From DATHTC01 sp035456465 (GTDB lineage: Bacteria > Actinomycetota > Thermoleophilia > Gaiellales > Gaiellaceae): a stretch of 64,000 nucleotides of DNA. Of the stretch, positions 42,302 through 49,604 are shown piece after piece. The stretch is from NCBI GenBank assembly GCA_035456465.1, contig DATIDD010000005.1, positions 73,745 through 137,744 on the forward strand, given 5' to 3'. Below the pieces are notes generated by a model that was not told the DNA's origin, ran no database searches, and was given only the letters and a program-made list of their open reading frames with translations. A program made the translations under genes and the position numbers. The stretch's first letter is position 1, and each line of letters starts with the position of its first letter.

Positions 42302-42730
42302 CGGACGATCGACGGGATGCCCGTGGCCGAGTTCGCCTTCCCGGGCCCCGTGCGCGACAAGCTCGTGGCGGCGATCCTGTCCGGCGAGAAGACGGCGACG
42401 GCCAGCCTCGTGCGCGAGTACGAGCTCGAGGGCTCGCCGCTGCCGCAACTCGGCGGCCGCTCCGTCGTCGTCGACTCGCACGAGCGTCCGGTCGGCGTGA
42501 TCGAGACGACCGAGGTCGCCGTCGTGCGCGTCGGCGACGTCGACGAGCAGTTCGCCCGCGACGAGGGCGAGGGCTTCGAGTCGGTGGCCGACTGGCGCGC
42601 CGCCCACGAGCGCTTCTGGCACGGCGACGAGTTCCGCGCGTCGATCGGCGAACCGGCGTTCACGATCGACGACCGGACGCAGATGGTCGCCGAGCGCTTT
42701 CGCCTCGTCGAGCGTTTTACGTCGACCTAA
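42299..42730 (+). CDS. ASCH domain protein
   Basis: A 143-residue ASCH-fold protein (PUA-like RNA-binding or amidohydrolase fold). VRDKLVAAILSGEKTATASL is the ASCH entry with the K-T-x-T motif, ELEGSPLPQLGGRSVVVDSH and RPVGVIETTEVAVVRVGDVD are the central strands, and the GFESVADWRAAHERFWHG block matches the family. Some ASCH proteins hydrolyse N4-acetylcytidine; here the role is unknown. It ends two bases before a 20-bp control element of the downstream kinase operon. Confidence 0.85.
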   Translation: MRTIDGMPVAEFAFPGPVRDKLVAAILSGEKTATASLVREYELEGSPLPQLGGRSVVVDSHERPVGVIETTEVAVVRVGDVDEQFARDEGEGFESVADWRAAHERFWHGDEFRASIGEPAFTIDDRTQMVAERFRLVERFTST

Positions 42731-42732
42731 CG
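42713..42732 (+). promoter_or_regulatory. Direct-repeat operator before the two-component operon
   Basis: CGTTTTACGTCGACCTAACG carries TTACG and TAACG exactly 11 bases apart, the one-turn phase of OmpR/PhoB-type sites. A GACAAT box (42753-42758) lies seven bases before the GTG at 42766, placing this element at about -35 to -53 of the promoter. A near-identical copy stands before the RTX gene at 45,217. Confidence 0.6.
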
Positions 42733-42765
42733 CGCCGGCCCCGTCGAGCGGCGACAATCCGGGGC

Positions 42766-43158
42766 GTGACGGGCAAGGCCAGACTCGCGGTCGGCGCGAT
42801 CGCCGCGCTGCTCGCGCTGAACGCGGTCCTGTTCGTGGTCCAGCCGGGGCTCGCCCTGCCCAACGGGCTCGCGGCGTACTTCTTCGGCCCGAAGATGGTG
42901 CGCGCCGAGGTGATCGTGCGCGACGGCGGCGCGCTCCACGACTACCGCCTCGACCGCGGGCGGATCCGATCCGTCGCCGCCGACTCCCTGACGCTGCTCG
43001 AGCGCGACGGCACCGTGGTCACCGTGCCGGTGGCGCCCGGCGCCGACGTGACGCTCGCCGGGCGGCCGGTCGCGCTGACGCGCCTGCGCCGCGGCATGAA
43101 CGCGCTCGTCGTCAGAGACGGCGCCGCGCCGGCCGGGGTCGTTCGCGCCACCCGATGA
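42766..43158 (+). CDS. Small exported DUF5666-like protein in two-component operon
   Basis: A 130-residue protein with one N-terminal hydrophobic segment (LAVGAIAALLALNAVLFVV), serving as signal or membrane anchor. The rest reads like a DUF5666-type OB-fold: DYRLDRGRIRSVAADSLTLL, ERDGTVVTVPVAPGADVTLA and TRLRRGMNALVVRDGA. The partner regulator ATG overlaps its stop (ATGA). As a surface-exposed small domain encoded ahead of a regulator and kinase, it could be the accessory sensor that modulates the kinase; this is an inference from order only. Confidence 0.75.
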   Translation: MTGKARLAVGAIAALLALNAVLFVVQPGLALPNGLAAYFFGPKMVRAEVIVRDGGALHDYRLDRGRIRSVAADSLTLLERDGTVVTVPVAPGADVTLAGRPVALTRLRRGMNALVVRDGAAPAGVVRATR

Positions 43159-43850
43159 CCGCGCCGGCGCCGGTGAGCTCACCGCGGCCGACGATCCTCC
43201 TGGTCGAGGACGAGGCGAGCATCGGCCGCCTCCTCAGCAGCTACCTCGCCCGCAACGGCTACGGCGTGCGCTGGGTGCGCTCGGGCGAGGAGGCACTCGA
43301 CGAGCTCGACCGGCACCCTGTGGGAATGGTCGTCCTCGACGTCGGCCTCCCCGGGATCGACGGCTTCGACGTCTGCCGGCGGATGCGCGCGCGGTCGCAG
43401 GTGCCGATCGTGATGCTGACGGCGCGCGACGAGGAGCCCGACCGCGTCGCCGGGCTCGAGGTCGGTGCGGACGACTACGTGACGAAGCCGTTCTCGCCGC
43501 GCGAGCTCGCGGCGCGCATCAAGGCCGTGCTCAGGCGCACCGAGCCCGCGGCCGTGCCGGTCGAGCTCGCGCTCGGCGACGTCGTGGTGCGTCGCGAGGC
43601 CCGCGAGGTGACGGTCGCAGGCGAGACGGTGGAGCTGACGGCGAAGGAGTTCGACCTCCTCGCCTTCCTGCTCGCCCATCCGGGGATCGTGTTCGGCCGC
43701 GAGCAGCTGCTCGACCGCGTGTGGGGGATGACGTTCGCCGGCGGCACGCGGACGGTGGACGTGCACGTCGCGCAGCTGCGTCGGAAGCTCGGCCGGCCCG
43801 GGCTGTTCCGCACCGTCCGTGGGGCCGGGTACAAGGCCGTCCGGCCGTGA
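43155..43850 (+). CDS. OmpR family response regulator
   Basis: A 231-residue regulator. The receiver has acidic pocket DEASIGRLLSSYL, phosphorylation Asp in MVVLDVGLPGIDGFDVCRRM (approx. 54), Thr in VMLTARDEEPD and Lys in YVTKPFSPRELAARI. The winged-helix DNA-binding C-terminus has VELTAKEFDLLAFLLAHPG and GGTRTVDVHVAQLRRKLGRP. It likely binds the 11-bp-phased repeats at 42,713 and 45,217, that is, its own operon and the RTX gene. Confidence 0.94.
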   Translation: MTAPAPVSSPRPTILLVEDEASIGRLLSSYLARNGYGVRWVRSGEEALDELDRHPVGMVVLDVGLPGIDGFDVCRRMRARSQVPIVMLTARDEEPDRVAGLEVGADDYVTKPFSPRELAARIKAVLRRTEPAAVPVELALGDVVVRREAREVTVAGETVELTAKEFDLLAFLLAHPGIVFGREQLLDRVWGMTFAGGTRTVDVHVAQLRRKLGRPGLFRTVRGAGYKAVRP

Positions 43851-43878
43851 GGCGGGCGGTCGCGGCAACGAGGCGGGC

Positions 43879-45216
43879 GTGAGCCTGCGGACACGTCTGT
43901 TCGTCGCGATCGCCGCGGTGGCGGCGCTGTCGGTCGCCGTGGCGTTCGGCGTCGGCGCATACCTGTCGCGCCGCGCGGTCGAGCGGAACACGCTCCGCGA
44001 CGTGGCCGCCCAGGCCGACCTGCTCGCCGAGCGCGAGCGGGTCTCGCTGCTGCCGTTCCGCGGCCTCCGGAGCCTCCGGCCGTTCCTCGCGCGCCAGGGC
44101 GAGCGCGTCGTGAAGGCGCCGCTCGACGGCTCGTCGCCGTACCTCCCCGCGGACCGTGCCGCCGAGCTCCGCCGCGGGACGTCGCTCGGCGGGACGGTCA
44201 CGGTCGACGGCACCCGCTTCTTCTACGCCGCGCGGCTCGTCGGGGGGAAGGCGCTCATCCTGCTGCGGCCGACGGACCTCGTCGCCTCGTCGTGGCGTCC
44301 CCACGTGCGGGCGCTGCTGATCGGCGCCGCCGCCGCGGCGCTGCTCGCCGCGGCCGCCGCGTTCCTGCTCGCCCGCGCCGTGGCACGGCCGGTCGTCCGC
44401 GTGGCGCACGCGAGCCGCCGCCTCGCCGACGGAGAGGCGCCCCGGGTGCCGGTCGAGGGGGCGCGCGAGCTGCGGCTGCTCGCCGAGTCCTTCAACGAGA
44501 CCTCCGTGCAGCTCGCGCGTGCCCGCGAGGCGGAGCGGAGCTTCCTGCTCTCGGTCAGCCACGAGCTGAAGACGCCGCTCACGGCCATCCGCGGCTACGC
44601 GGAGGGACTCGCGGAGGACGCGGTGCCGGTCGAGGAGGCCGCCGAGACGATCGCCCTCGAGGCCTCCCGCCTGGAGCGGCTCGTCGGCGACCTGCTCGAC
44701 CTCGGGCGGCTGAACCGGAGCGAGTTCGGCATCCGCCGCGAGCTCGTCGACCTGGCGGTCGCGGCCCGCGAGGCCGTGCGGCGCTACGAGCCGGCGGCGA
44801 GCGCCTTCGGCGTCGAGCTCGAGGCGGTGGCGGACGGGACCGCGCCGGCCGTCGGCGACGGCGACCGGATCCTGCAGGTCGCCTCCAACCTCGTGGAGAA
44901 CGCGCTCCGTCTGACGCCGCCCGGCGGCAGCGTGCGGGTCGTGGCAGAGCCGGGGCTGCTCGCCGTCGAGGACACCGGCCCGGGGCTCCGCCCCGAGGAG
45001 CTGCCGCGGGCGTTCGAGCGCTTCTACCTCCACGAGCGCTACGGGCGCGAGCGGCCGGTCGGCACCGGGCTCGGGCTCGCGATCGTGCAGCAGCTCGCCG
45101 AGGGGATGGGCGGCTCCGTCTCGGCGGCGAGCGACCCCGGCCGGCTGACGCGGTTCGAGCTGCGGCTGCCCGTCGCGGCCGGCGCTCCCGCGGACGGGCC
45201 GCTCGTGTCCGCCTGA
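43879..45216 (+). CDS. Sensor histidine kinase with HAMP
   Basis: A 445-residue membrane kinase from GTG 43879. Two membrane helices (LFVAIAAVAALSVAVAFGV and ALLIGAAAAALLAAAAAFLL) flank an extracytoplasmic domain of about 110 residues (ERNTLRDVAAQADLL to VGGKALILLRPTDL). HAMP follows, then the phospho-acceptor His in FLLSVSHELKTPLTAIRGYA. The ATPase domain has SNLVENALRLTPPGGS (N box), AVEDTGPGLRPEEL (G1) and RPVGTGLGLAIVQQLAEG (G2). It pairs with the regulator upstream. Confidence 0.94.
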   Translation: MSLRTRLFVAIAAVAALSVAVAFGVGAYLSRRAVERNTLRDVAAQADLLAERERVSLLPFRGLRSLRPFLARQGERVVKAPLDGSSPYLPADRAAELRRGTSLGGTVTVDGTRFFYAARLVGGKALILLRPTDLVASSWRPHVRALLIGAAAAALLAAAAAFLLARAVARPVVRVAHASRRLADGEAPRVPVEGARELRLLAESFNETSVQLARAREAERSFLLSVSHELKTPLTAIRGYAEGLAEDAVPVEEAAETIALEASRLERLVGDLLDLGRLNRSEFGIRRELVDLAVAAREAVRRYEPAASAFGVELEAVADGTAPAVGDGDRILQVASNLVENALRLTPPGGSVRVVAEPGLLAVEDTGPGLRPEELPRAFERFYLHERYGRERPVGTGLGLAIVQQLAEGMGGSVSAASDPGRLTRFELRLPVAAGAPADGPLVSA

Positions 45217-45236
45217 CGTTTTACGGGCGCCTTACG
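45217..45236 (+). promoter_or_regulatory. Second copy of the direct-repeat operator, before RTX gene
   Basis: CGTTTTACGGGCGCCTTACG shares 15 of 20 bases with the site at 42,713, with TTACG repeated exactly 11 bases apart. It is 67 bases before the RTX ATG. The match includes all repeat positions, supporting control by the OmpR-type regulator encoded between the two sites. Confidence 0.6.
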
Positions 45237-45303
45237 TGCGGCGTACCGGCGGCTGACGGAGCCCGACGAGCATGCGGTCGTCCATCACAGGAGGCCAGGA
45301 TCG

Positions 45304-45813
45304 ATGAAGCGGAACGCACTCGCACTCGCCCTCGTCACCGGGCTCGCGCTCGCGGTCGTCGCGGTGGCGGCGGCGCACGGATTCGTCCGGATCGTCGGAA
45401 CCCCGCGCGCGGACGTGATCAACGGGACGCCGTCGGCCGACCGGATCTCCGCGCGGGGCGGGAACGACACGGTCAACGCCGGCGACGGCGCCGACCGCGT
45501 CTGGGCGGGCTACGGCGACGACACGGTCGACGGCGGCGACAGCAACGACGTCCTCCGCGGCCGTCCCGGCGACGACGTCGTGAACGGCGGCGACGGCAAC
45601 GACCGGATCTGGCCCGGGCGCGGCGCCGACACCGAGAACGGCGGCTCCGGCGACGACGTCCTCCATGCGCTCGCGAACGACGACCAGGTCGACCGCATCG
45701 ACTGCGGGCCGGGGAACGACACGGTGTGGCTCAACGCGAACGAGCAGGACGTCCACGTGAACTGCGAGACGGTGAAGACGAAGGCGGTCTCGGGCTCCGG
45801 CGGCGACGACTAG
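45304..45813 (+). CDS. Secreted RTX calcium-binding repeat protein
   Basis: A 169-residue exported protein: signal peptide (LALALVTGLALAVVAVAAAHG), then a tandem of about five nine-residue RTX repeats (SARGGNDTVNAGDGADRVWA, GYGDDTVDGGDSNDVL, GRPGDDVVNGGDGNDRI) that should fold into a calcium-stabilised beta-roll. The end has a Cys cap, IDCGPGNDTVW and VHVNCETV. RTX repeats here are not attached to a T1SS-like apparatus, consistent with Sec export in a Gram-positive. Ribosome site AGGAGG lies eight bases before ATG 45304. It probably belongs to the regulon of the neighbouring kinase. Confidence 0.85.
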   Translation: MKRNALALALVTGLALAVVAVAAAHGFVRIVGTPRADVINGTPSADRISARGGNDTVNAGDGADRVWAGYGDDTVDGGDSNDVLRGRPGDDVVNGGDGNDRIWPGRGADTENGGSGDDVLHALANDDQVDRIDCGPGNDTVWLNANEQDVHVNCETVKTKAVSGSGGDD

Positions 45814-45876
45814 CCCGACCGGCGCACGGCGCTCCTGCCCCGAGCGCCGGAACAGCCGGCGCGCTGCCGCTCCGAA

Positions 45877-45902
45877 CGGGCGCCGGAAGAACCCGGCGCC
45901 CG
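45877..45902 (+). terminator. Perfect 10-bp GC hairpin after RTX gene
   Basis: CGGGCGCCGG (45877-45886) pairs with CCGGCGCCCG (45893-45902) over a six-base loop; a second hairpin (GCGCCGG/CCGGCGC) sits just upstream at ~45844-45862. The rest of the 250-base gap to 46,064 shows no gene. Confidence 0.55.
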
Positions 45903-46052
45903 TGGCCTCGATCGGCGGCCCGATCCCGAGACCGGGTGCCGACCGCGGTCACGGGCGCCGGGCCGGAAAGGAAAGGAATCGCACCCACAGCATCGCGCGC
46001 CGAGGCGGTGGGCGACATCGTGGGGGTACCCGTTCCGAGGTGCGGCAGGCCG

Positions 46053-46067
46053 TACTCTTCGGTCGTG
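46053..46067 (+). promoter_or_regulatory. Leaderless -10 box before RTX-sialidase-like gene
   Basis: TACTCT (46053-46058), six bases, GTG 46065. Confidence 0.5.
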
Positions 46068-47702
46068 CGCGTTCTCGTTGCAACGGTCGCGATCCTGGTC
46101 GCGGCCGCTGCGCCCGCGCCCGCCGCCGCGGCGATCCTCCGCGGGAGCGACGGCGCCGACCGGCTCCTCGGCACCGCCGGCCGCGACGCCGCCTACGGAC
46201 GCGCCGGGCGGGACCTCGTCGACGGGCGCCGCGGCCCGGACTTCCTCCACGGCGGGGACGACGCCGACCTGCTCCTCGGCGGCGCCGGCCCCGACCGGAT
46301 CGTCGCCGCGCTCGACGGCGCGCCCGACCAGGTCCGTTGCGGCCCCGGCCGGGACCTCGTCGCCGCCGAGCTCGTGGACGCCGTCGCCCCCGACTGCGAG
46401 CTCGTCGTCCGCCAGCTCTCGCGCGACACGAGCACCGATGCGTCGGCCCAGCACGAGACGCAGGTCGAGCCCGACTCGATGGCGGCCGGGCGGACCGTCG
46501 TCGTCGCCTTCCAGTCCGGCCGCCACGTCCAGGGCGGCGCCGCGGCGATCGGCTGGGCGACCTCGACCGACGCGGGGACGACGTGGCGCGCCGGCTTCCT
46601 CCCGGGCCTGACGCTCTTCTCGACGCCGGCCGGCACGAGCGACGTCGCCAGCGATCCCGTGGTGGCATGGGACGCGGCGCACCGGACGTGGATCGTCGTC
46701 ACGCTCGGCGTCACGCAGGCCGGCACGACGCTGATGGTCAGCCGCTCCCTCGACGGCACGCGCTGGGAGCTGCCCGTGACGGCGCTGACGGCGGGAGACG
46801 AGGCGATCGACAAGCAGTGGGCGACGTGCGACAACGGCGCCCGCAGCCCGTTCCGCGGACGGTGCTACGTCGCGTACCTCGACGTCGCGGCCGGGCAGAT
46901 CGCGGTGATCCGCTCGACCGACGGCGGCCGCACGTGGTCGGCGCCGGTCGGATCGCGGGCGGGCGTCGGCGTGCGCGGGATCCTCAACGGCGCGCAGCCG
47001 GCCGTGCTGCCGGACGGGACGCTGGTGGTGCTGTTCTCGCTCTTCGGCGTGTTCGCGGACGCCGGGAGCGACGGGATGCTGGCGATGCGCTCGCGGGACG
47101 GAGGCGCGAGCTTCGAGCCCGCCGCCCCGGTCGCGCAGCTCCTCTCGGAGGAGGTGTCCGGCGTGCGCGCGCCGCCGTTCGCCTCCGTCGAGGTCGACGC
47201 CTCAGGCCGCGTCTGGACCGCGTGGCAGGACTGCCGTCACCGGCCCGAGTGCGGCGCCAACGAGCTCGTGCTCGCGTCCTCGGGGGACGGCCTGACGTGG
47301 TCGGCGCCCGCCCGCGTTCCCGTCGGCACGAGGGAGGGCGTCGACGCCTTCGTCCCCGGCCTCGCCGTCGACCCGACGCGGGCCGGCCGACGCGCCCGCC
47401 TCGCGATCGTCTACCACACGATCGCGCAGCCCGGGGACTGCCCCCCGGACGAGTGCCGTGCGGTCGACGTGTGGCTCGTGCGGTCGGAGGACGGCGGCCG
47501 CACCTGGACGCCGCCGCTGCGGCTGACGCCGAGGGCGATCCGACTGCCGTGGATCGCGCAGACAGGCCTGGGACGGATGCTCGGGGACTACGTCTCGGCG
47601 TCCTGGGCGGGCGGCCGCGCGGTCGCGGTGTTCGCGCTCGCGGACGAGCCGGCCCGGGACCGGTTCCGCCAGGCCGTGTTCGCAGCCGCCGTCGAGGGCT
47701 GA
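46065..47702 (+). CDS. Secreted protein: RTX module plus Asp-box (BNR) propeller
   Basis: A 545-residue exported protein. The signal peptide (VATVAILVAAAAPAPAAAA) is followed by a short RTX stretch (RGSDGADRLLGTAGRDAAYG, GGDDADLLLGGAGPDR) with a Cys cap (VRCGPGRD, PDCELVV). A sialidase/BNR-type beta-propeller then spans ~125-545 with Asp boxes STDAGTTW, STDGGRTWSAP, SRDGGASFEP and SEDGGRTWTPP. The catalytic Arg triad of sialidases is not evident, so glycan binding or another exo-hydrolase role is possible. Start GTG 46065 has a leaderless TACTCT box. Confidence 0.82.
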   Translation: MRVLVATVAILVAAAAPAPAAAAILRGSDGADRLLGTAGRDAAYGRAGRDLVDGRRGPDFLHGGDDADLLLGGAGPDRIVAALDGAPDQVRCGPGRDLVAAELVDAVAPDCELVVRQLSRDTSTDASAQHETQVEPDSMAAGRTVVVAFQSGRHVQGGAAAIGWATSTDAGTTWRAGFLPGLTLFSTPAGTSDVASDPVVAWDAAHRTWIVVTLGVTQAGTTLMVSRSLDGTRWELPVTALTAGDEAIDKQWATCDNGARSPFRGRCYVAYLDVAAGQIAVIRSTDGGRTWSAPVGSRAGVGVRGILNGAQPAVLPDGTLVVLFSLFGVFADAGSDGMLAMRSRDGGASFEPAAPVAQLLSEEVSGVRAPPFASVEVDASGRVWTAWQDCRHRPECGANELVLASSGDGLTWSAPARVPVGTREGVDAFVPGLAVDPTRAGRRARLAIVYHTIAQPGDCPPDECRAVDVWLVRSEDGGRTWTPPLRLTPRAIRLPWIAQTGLGRMLGDYVSASWAGGRAVAVFALADEPARDRFRQAVFAAAVEG

Positions 47703-47741
47703 GAGGTTTCGCGACCGCCCGGCCGGCCACAAAGGCTCGCG

Positions 47742-47903
47742 ATGGAGTCGCGCGACGACCATGCGCTGGGGCAGGCGCCCGATGCGACCGTGACCGACGA
47801 GGAACTGTCGGCGAGGCGCGGACTGTCGCGCGGCTGGGCCGCGATCGCGGGCGCCGCGGCGGCCTTCACCGCGCTCGTGCTGCTGATCGCCTGGGTCGTC
47901 TGA
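47742..47903 (+). CDS. Small single-pass membrane protein, 53 aa
   Basis: ATG 47742 opens a 53-residue frame: an acidic N-terminus (MESRDDHALGQAPDATVTDE), an Arg-containing middle (ELSARRGLSRG) and a C-terminal hydrophobic helix (AGAAAAFTALVLLIAWVV). Codon third-position GC is as in neighbouring genes. Not recognised; it resembles the small tail-anchored proteins often missed in GC-rich genomes. It is 39 bases downstream of the preceding gene, so it may be co-transcribed. Confidence 0.55.
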   Translation: MESRDDHALGQAPDATVTDEELSARRGLSRGWAAIAGAAAAFTALVLLIAWVV

Positions 47904-48033
47904 CGGGGGGTCGGCGGGCGGGGGCCGATCGAGCCTCCGCCCGCCGCAACGCGGCGACGTGCGCAGCCGAGGCCGGCATCGCGTCCCCTCTCGGTCCCCT
48001 TCGGGCGTCGAGCGGGCGTCGCGCCCGCGAGCC

Positions 48034-48171
48034 CTAGACCGCCGGAGAGAGGCGGGGGCGCCGCTGACGCGAACCCGTCGTCGCCCAGCGGATCCCCTCG
48101 ACCGTCCACCCGAGCAGGGCGAGGAGGAGGAGTGCCAGGGCGATGCTGAGGATCCAGAAGCGTCTCTTCAC
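48034..48171 (-). CDS. Small single-pass membrane protein, 45 aa
   Basis: GTG 48171 on the minus strand has GGAG seven bases upstream. The 45-residue product has a basic N-terminus (VKRRF), a hydrophobic helix (WILSIALALLLLALLGWTV) and a basic C-terminus (GSRQRRPRLSP). Topology is predicted N-in; the family is unknown. It is convergent with the 53-aa gene across ~130 bases in which nothing else is visible. Confidence 0.55.
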   Translation of the reverse strand: MKRRFWILSIALALLLLALLGWTVEGIRWATTGSRQRRPRLSPAV

Positions 48172-48281
48172 GTCAGTTCTCCGGGTTCGTTCGGATCGGA
48201 CGATTCGAATCTACGGGTGCGGCGACGCCGGGGAATCGGCCGGTGAGGCGATCTCGTGTCGTCCTCAGGGATGACCTCGAC

Positions 48282-48296
48282 TACGCTCGCGGGGTG
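48282..48296 (+). promoter_or_regulatory. Leaderless -10 box before VOC gene
   Basis: TACGCT (48282-48287), six bases, GTG 48294. This favours the shorter start over GTG 48243. Confidence 0.5.
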
Positions 48297-48677
48297 GACG
48301 TCAAGGGCCTCGTCTGGCTCGGCACCCGCACGACCGCCTTCGGCGAGATGCGCGCGTTCCTCGCCCGCCTCACGGGCGTGGAGCCGTGGGTCGACGAGCC
48401 CGGGCTCGCCGTCTTCGACCTGCCGAACGGCGACCGCCTGGAGGTGCTCGGCCCGGAGGGCGACGACCCGCCGCGTCGCGAGGCGCCGCTCGTCGGCCTC
48501 CTCGTCGACGACGTCGACGGTGCGCGGCGCGAGCTCGAGGCGGAGGGAGTCGAGTTCGTCGGCCCGGTGCACGACGGCGGCGGCGGCAACCGGTGGGCGC
48601 ACTTCCGCGCGCCCGACGGGCACCTGTACGAGCTGACGTCGCGCCCGGACCATCCGGCCCACGCGCGCGGCGCGTAG
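48294..48677 (+). CDS. VOC (glyoxalase/bleomycin-resistance fold) protein
   Basis: A 127-residue single VOC domain: VKGLVWLGTRTTAFGEMRAF, FDLPNGDRLEVLGPEGDDPP, PLVGLLVDDVDGARRELEAE and WAHFRAPDGHLYELTS. The Glu in YELTS and the His region are the usual metal-binding positions. VOC members include glyoxalase I, dioxygenases and antibiotic-binding proteins; here nothing distinguishes. The start is set at 48294 because of the TACGCT box and the family N-terminus. Confidence 0.85.
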   Translation: MDVKGLVWLGTRTTAFGEMRAFLARLTGVEPWVDEPGLAVFDLPNGDRLEVLGPEGDDPPRREAPLVGLLVDDVDGARRELEAEGVEFVGPVHDGGGGNRWAHFRAPDGHLYELTSRPDHPAHARGA

Positions 48678-48765
48678 CGTCTCGGCGCAGGACGACGCCG
48701 CGCCACACGGGGCGCCGTCCAGGCCGCGACTCGACTCGTGGCCCCACGCCACGAGGTGAACTGCC

Positions 48766-49176
48766 CTAGCGGCCCCAGCCGTCGTGCGGCTCGCGGGTCC
48801 CCGGCTCCAGGTGCCAGTACTCGCGGAGGTCGGCCACGCGGCCGTCGTCGTCGAAGCGGAGGACGAGGGCGCCGGGGAGCGTGTACTCGTGCTCCTCGTC
48901 GCTGAGCGTCGCCCACCACTCGACGACGACGCGGTCGCCGTCGACGACCGGCCGTCCCATCGAGACCTGCACGTCACCCTGCGTCCGCGTCGCGGTGCGC
49001 CAGTAGGCGCGGATGCCCTCGTGCCCGAGGTGCGGCGAGCGGAACGGGCTGCTCCGGTACGAGGCCTCTTCGGTGAAGAGCTCCTCGATCGACGAGCCGT
49101 CGTCGGCGTGTTCCCACGCGGCCCGATACCGCTCGAGCCACTCGGCCACCGTCAGCCTCTCCGCCACGACGTTCAC
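48766..49176 (-). CDS. SnoaL-like / NTF2-fold protein
   Basis: A 136-residue alpha+beta barrel protein: LTVAEWLERYRAAWEHADDG, IEELFTEEASYRSSPFRSP, GHEGIRAYWRTATRTQGDV and REYWHLEPGTREP. This is the SnoaL/NTF2-like fold found in cyclases, isomerases and unknown binding proteins. The start is GTG 49176 or GTG 49167. A longer upstream frame is antisense noise over the HesB gene, with which it diverges. Confidence 0.82.
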   Translation of the reverse strand: MNVVAERLTVAEWLERYRAAWEHADDGSSIEELFTEEASYRSSPFRSPHLGHEGIRAYWRTATRTQGDVQVSMGRPVVDGDRVVVEWWATLSDEEHEYTLPGALVLRFDDDGRVADLREYWHLEPGTREPHDGWGR

Positions 49177-49294
49177 GCCACGATCATGCGCCCGCCGGGA
49201 CGACCGCGACCAGTGTGTCGACCGGCCGCACGGGGTACGGCCTGCCACACCGTCCGGCCCGCTACGGTGGGCCGCTCCCGACGAAAGGAGCCGG

Positions 49295-49585
49295 ATGCTC
49301 ACGCTCACGACCGCAGCAGCCGACGCGATCAAGGACATCGTCACCTCGAACGACCTCCCCGGGGGCTCGGGCCTCCGCATCACCGCCGAGGAGGACGGCA
49401 ACGAGGTCTCGATCGAGCTCGACTTCTCGGAGGCGCCGAAGGACGAGGACGATGTCGTCGAGTCGGCCGGCGCACGGGTGTTCCTGGACGAGACGGCGTC
49501 GGAGGTGCTGACGAACGTCGAGCTGGACGTGACGCCCCACGGCGACCACGTCCACTTCGAGTTCAACGAGCGCGAGGCGAGCTAG
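49295..49585 (+). CDS. HesB/IscA-like protein lacking all cysteines
   Basis: A 96-residue HesB/IscA-fold protein: MLTLTTAAADAIKDIVTSND, SGLRITAEEDGNEVSIELDF, GARVFLDETASEVLTNVELD and a GDHVHFEFNE end. IscA-type scaffolds use three conserved Cys to bind Fe-S clusters; this sequence contains no Cys at all, so it cannot be a cluster carrier in the usual way. ATG 49295 has AAAGGAG six bases upstream, and a TACGGT box lies about 27 bases before. Confidence 0.85.
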   Translation: MLTLTTAAADAIKDIVTSNDLPGGSGLRITAEEDGNEVSIELDFSEAPKDEDDVVESAGARVFLDETASEVLTNVELDVTPHGDHVHFEFNEREAS

Positions 49586-49604
49586 TGGCTCTGAGCCACT
49601 AGCT
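49580..49604. terminator. Perfect 12-bp palindrome shared by two stop codons
   Basis: AGCTAGTGGCTC, one T, then GAGCCACTAGCT. The stem contains both the HesB stop (TAG at 49583-49585) and the MBL stop (minus strand, 49599-49601), so it can act as a bidirectional terminator for this convergent pair. The inner GTGGCTC-N-GAGCCAC recurs at 50,261-50,275. Confidence 0.65.

Noticed and set aside
44292..46064. Extended plus-strand frame running into the RTX-propeller gene
   Set aside because: Only the part from GTG 46065 has a signal peptide and domains; the earlier part is a shifted frame of the histidine kinase gene.
48243..48293. Longer start for the VOC gene at GTG 48243
   Set aside because: The extra 17 residues are unlike the family and the TACGCT box lies six bases before GTG 48294.
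49266..49271. TACGGT as a leaderless box for the HesB-like gene
   Set aside because: It is about 24 bases from the ATG and an AAAGGAG site lies between, so this gene has a normal leader.
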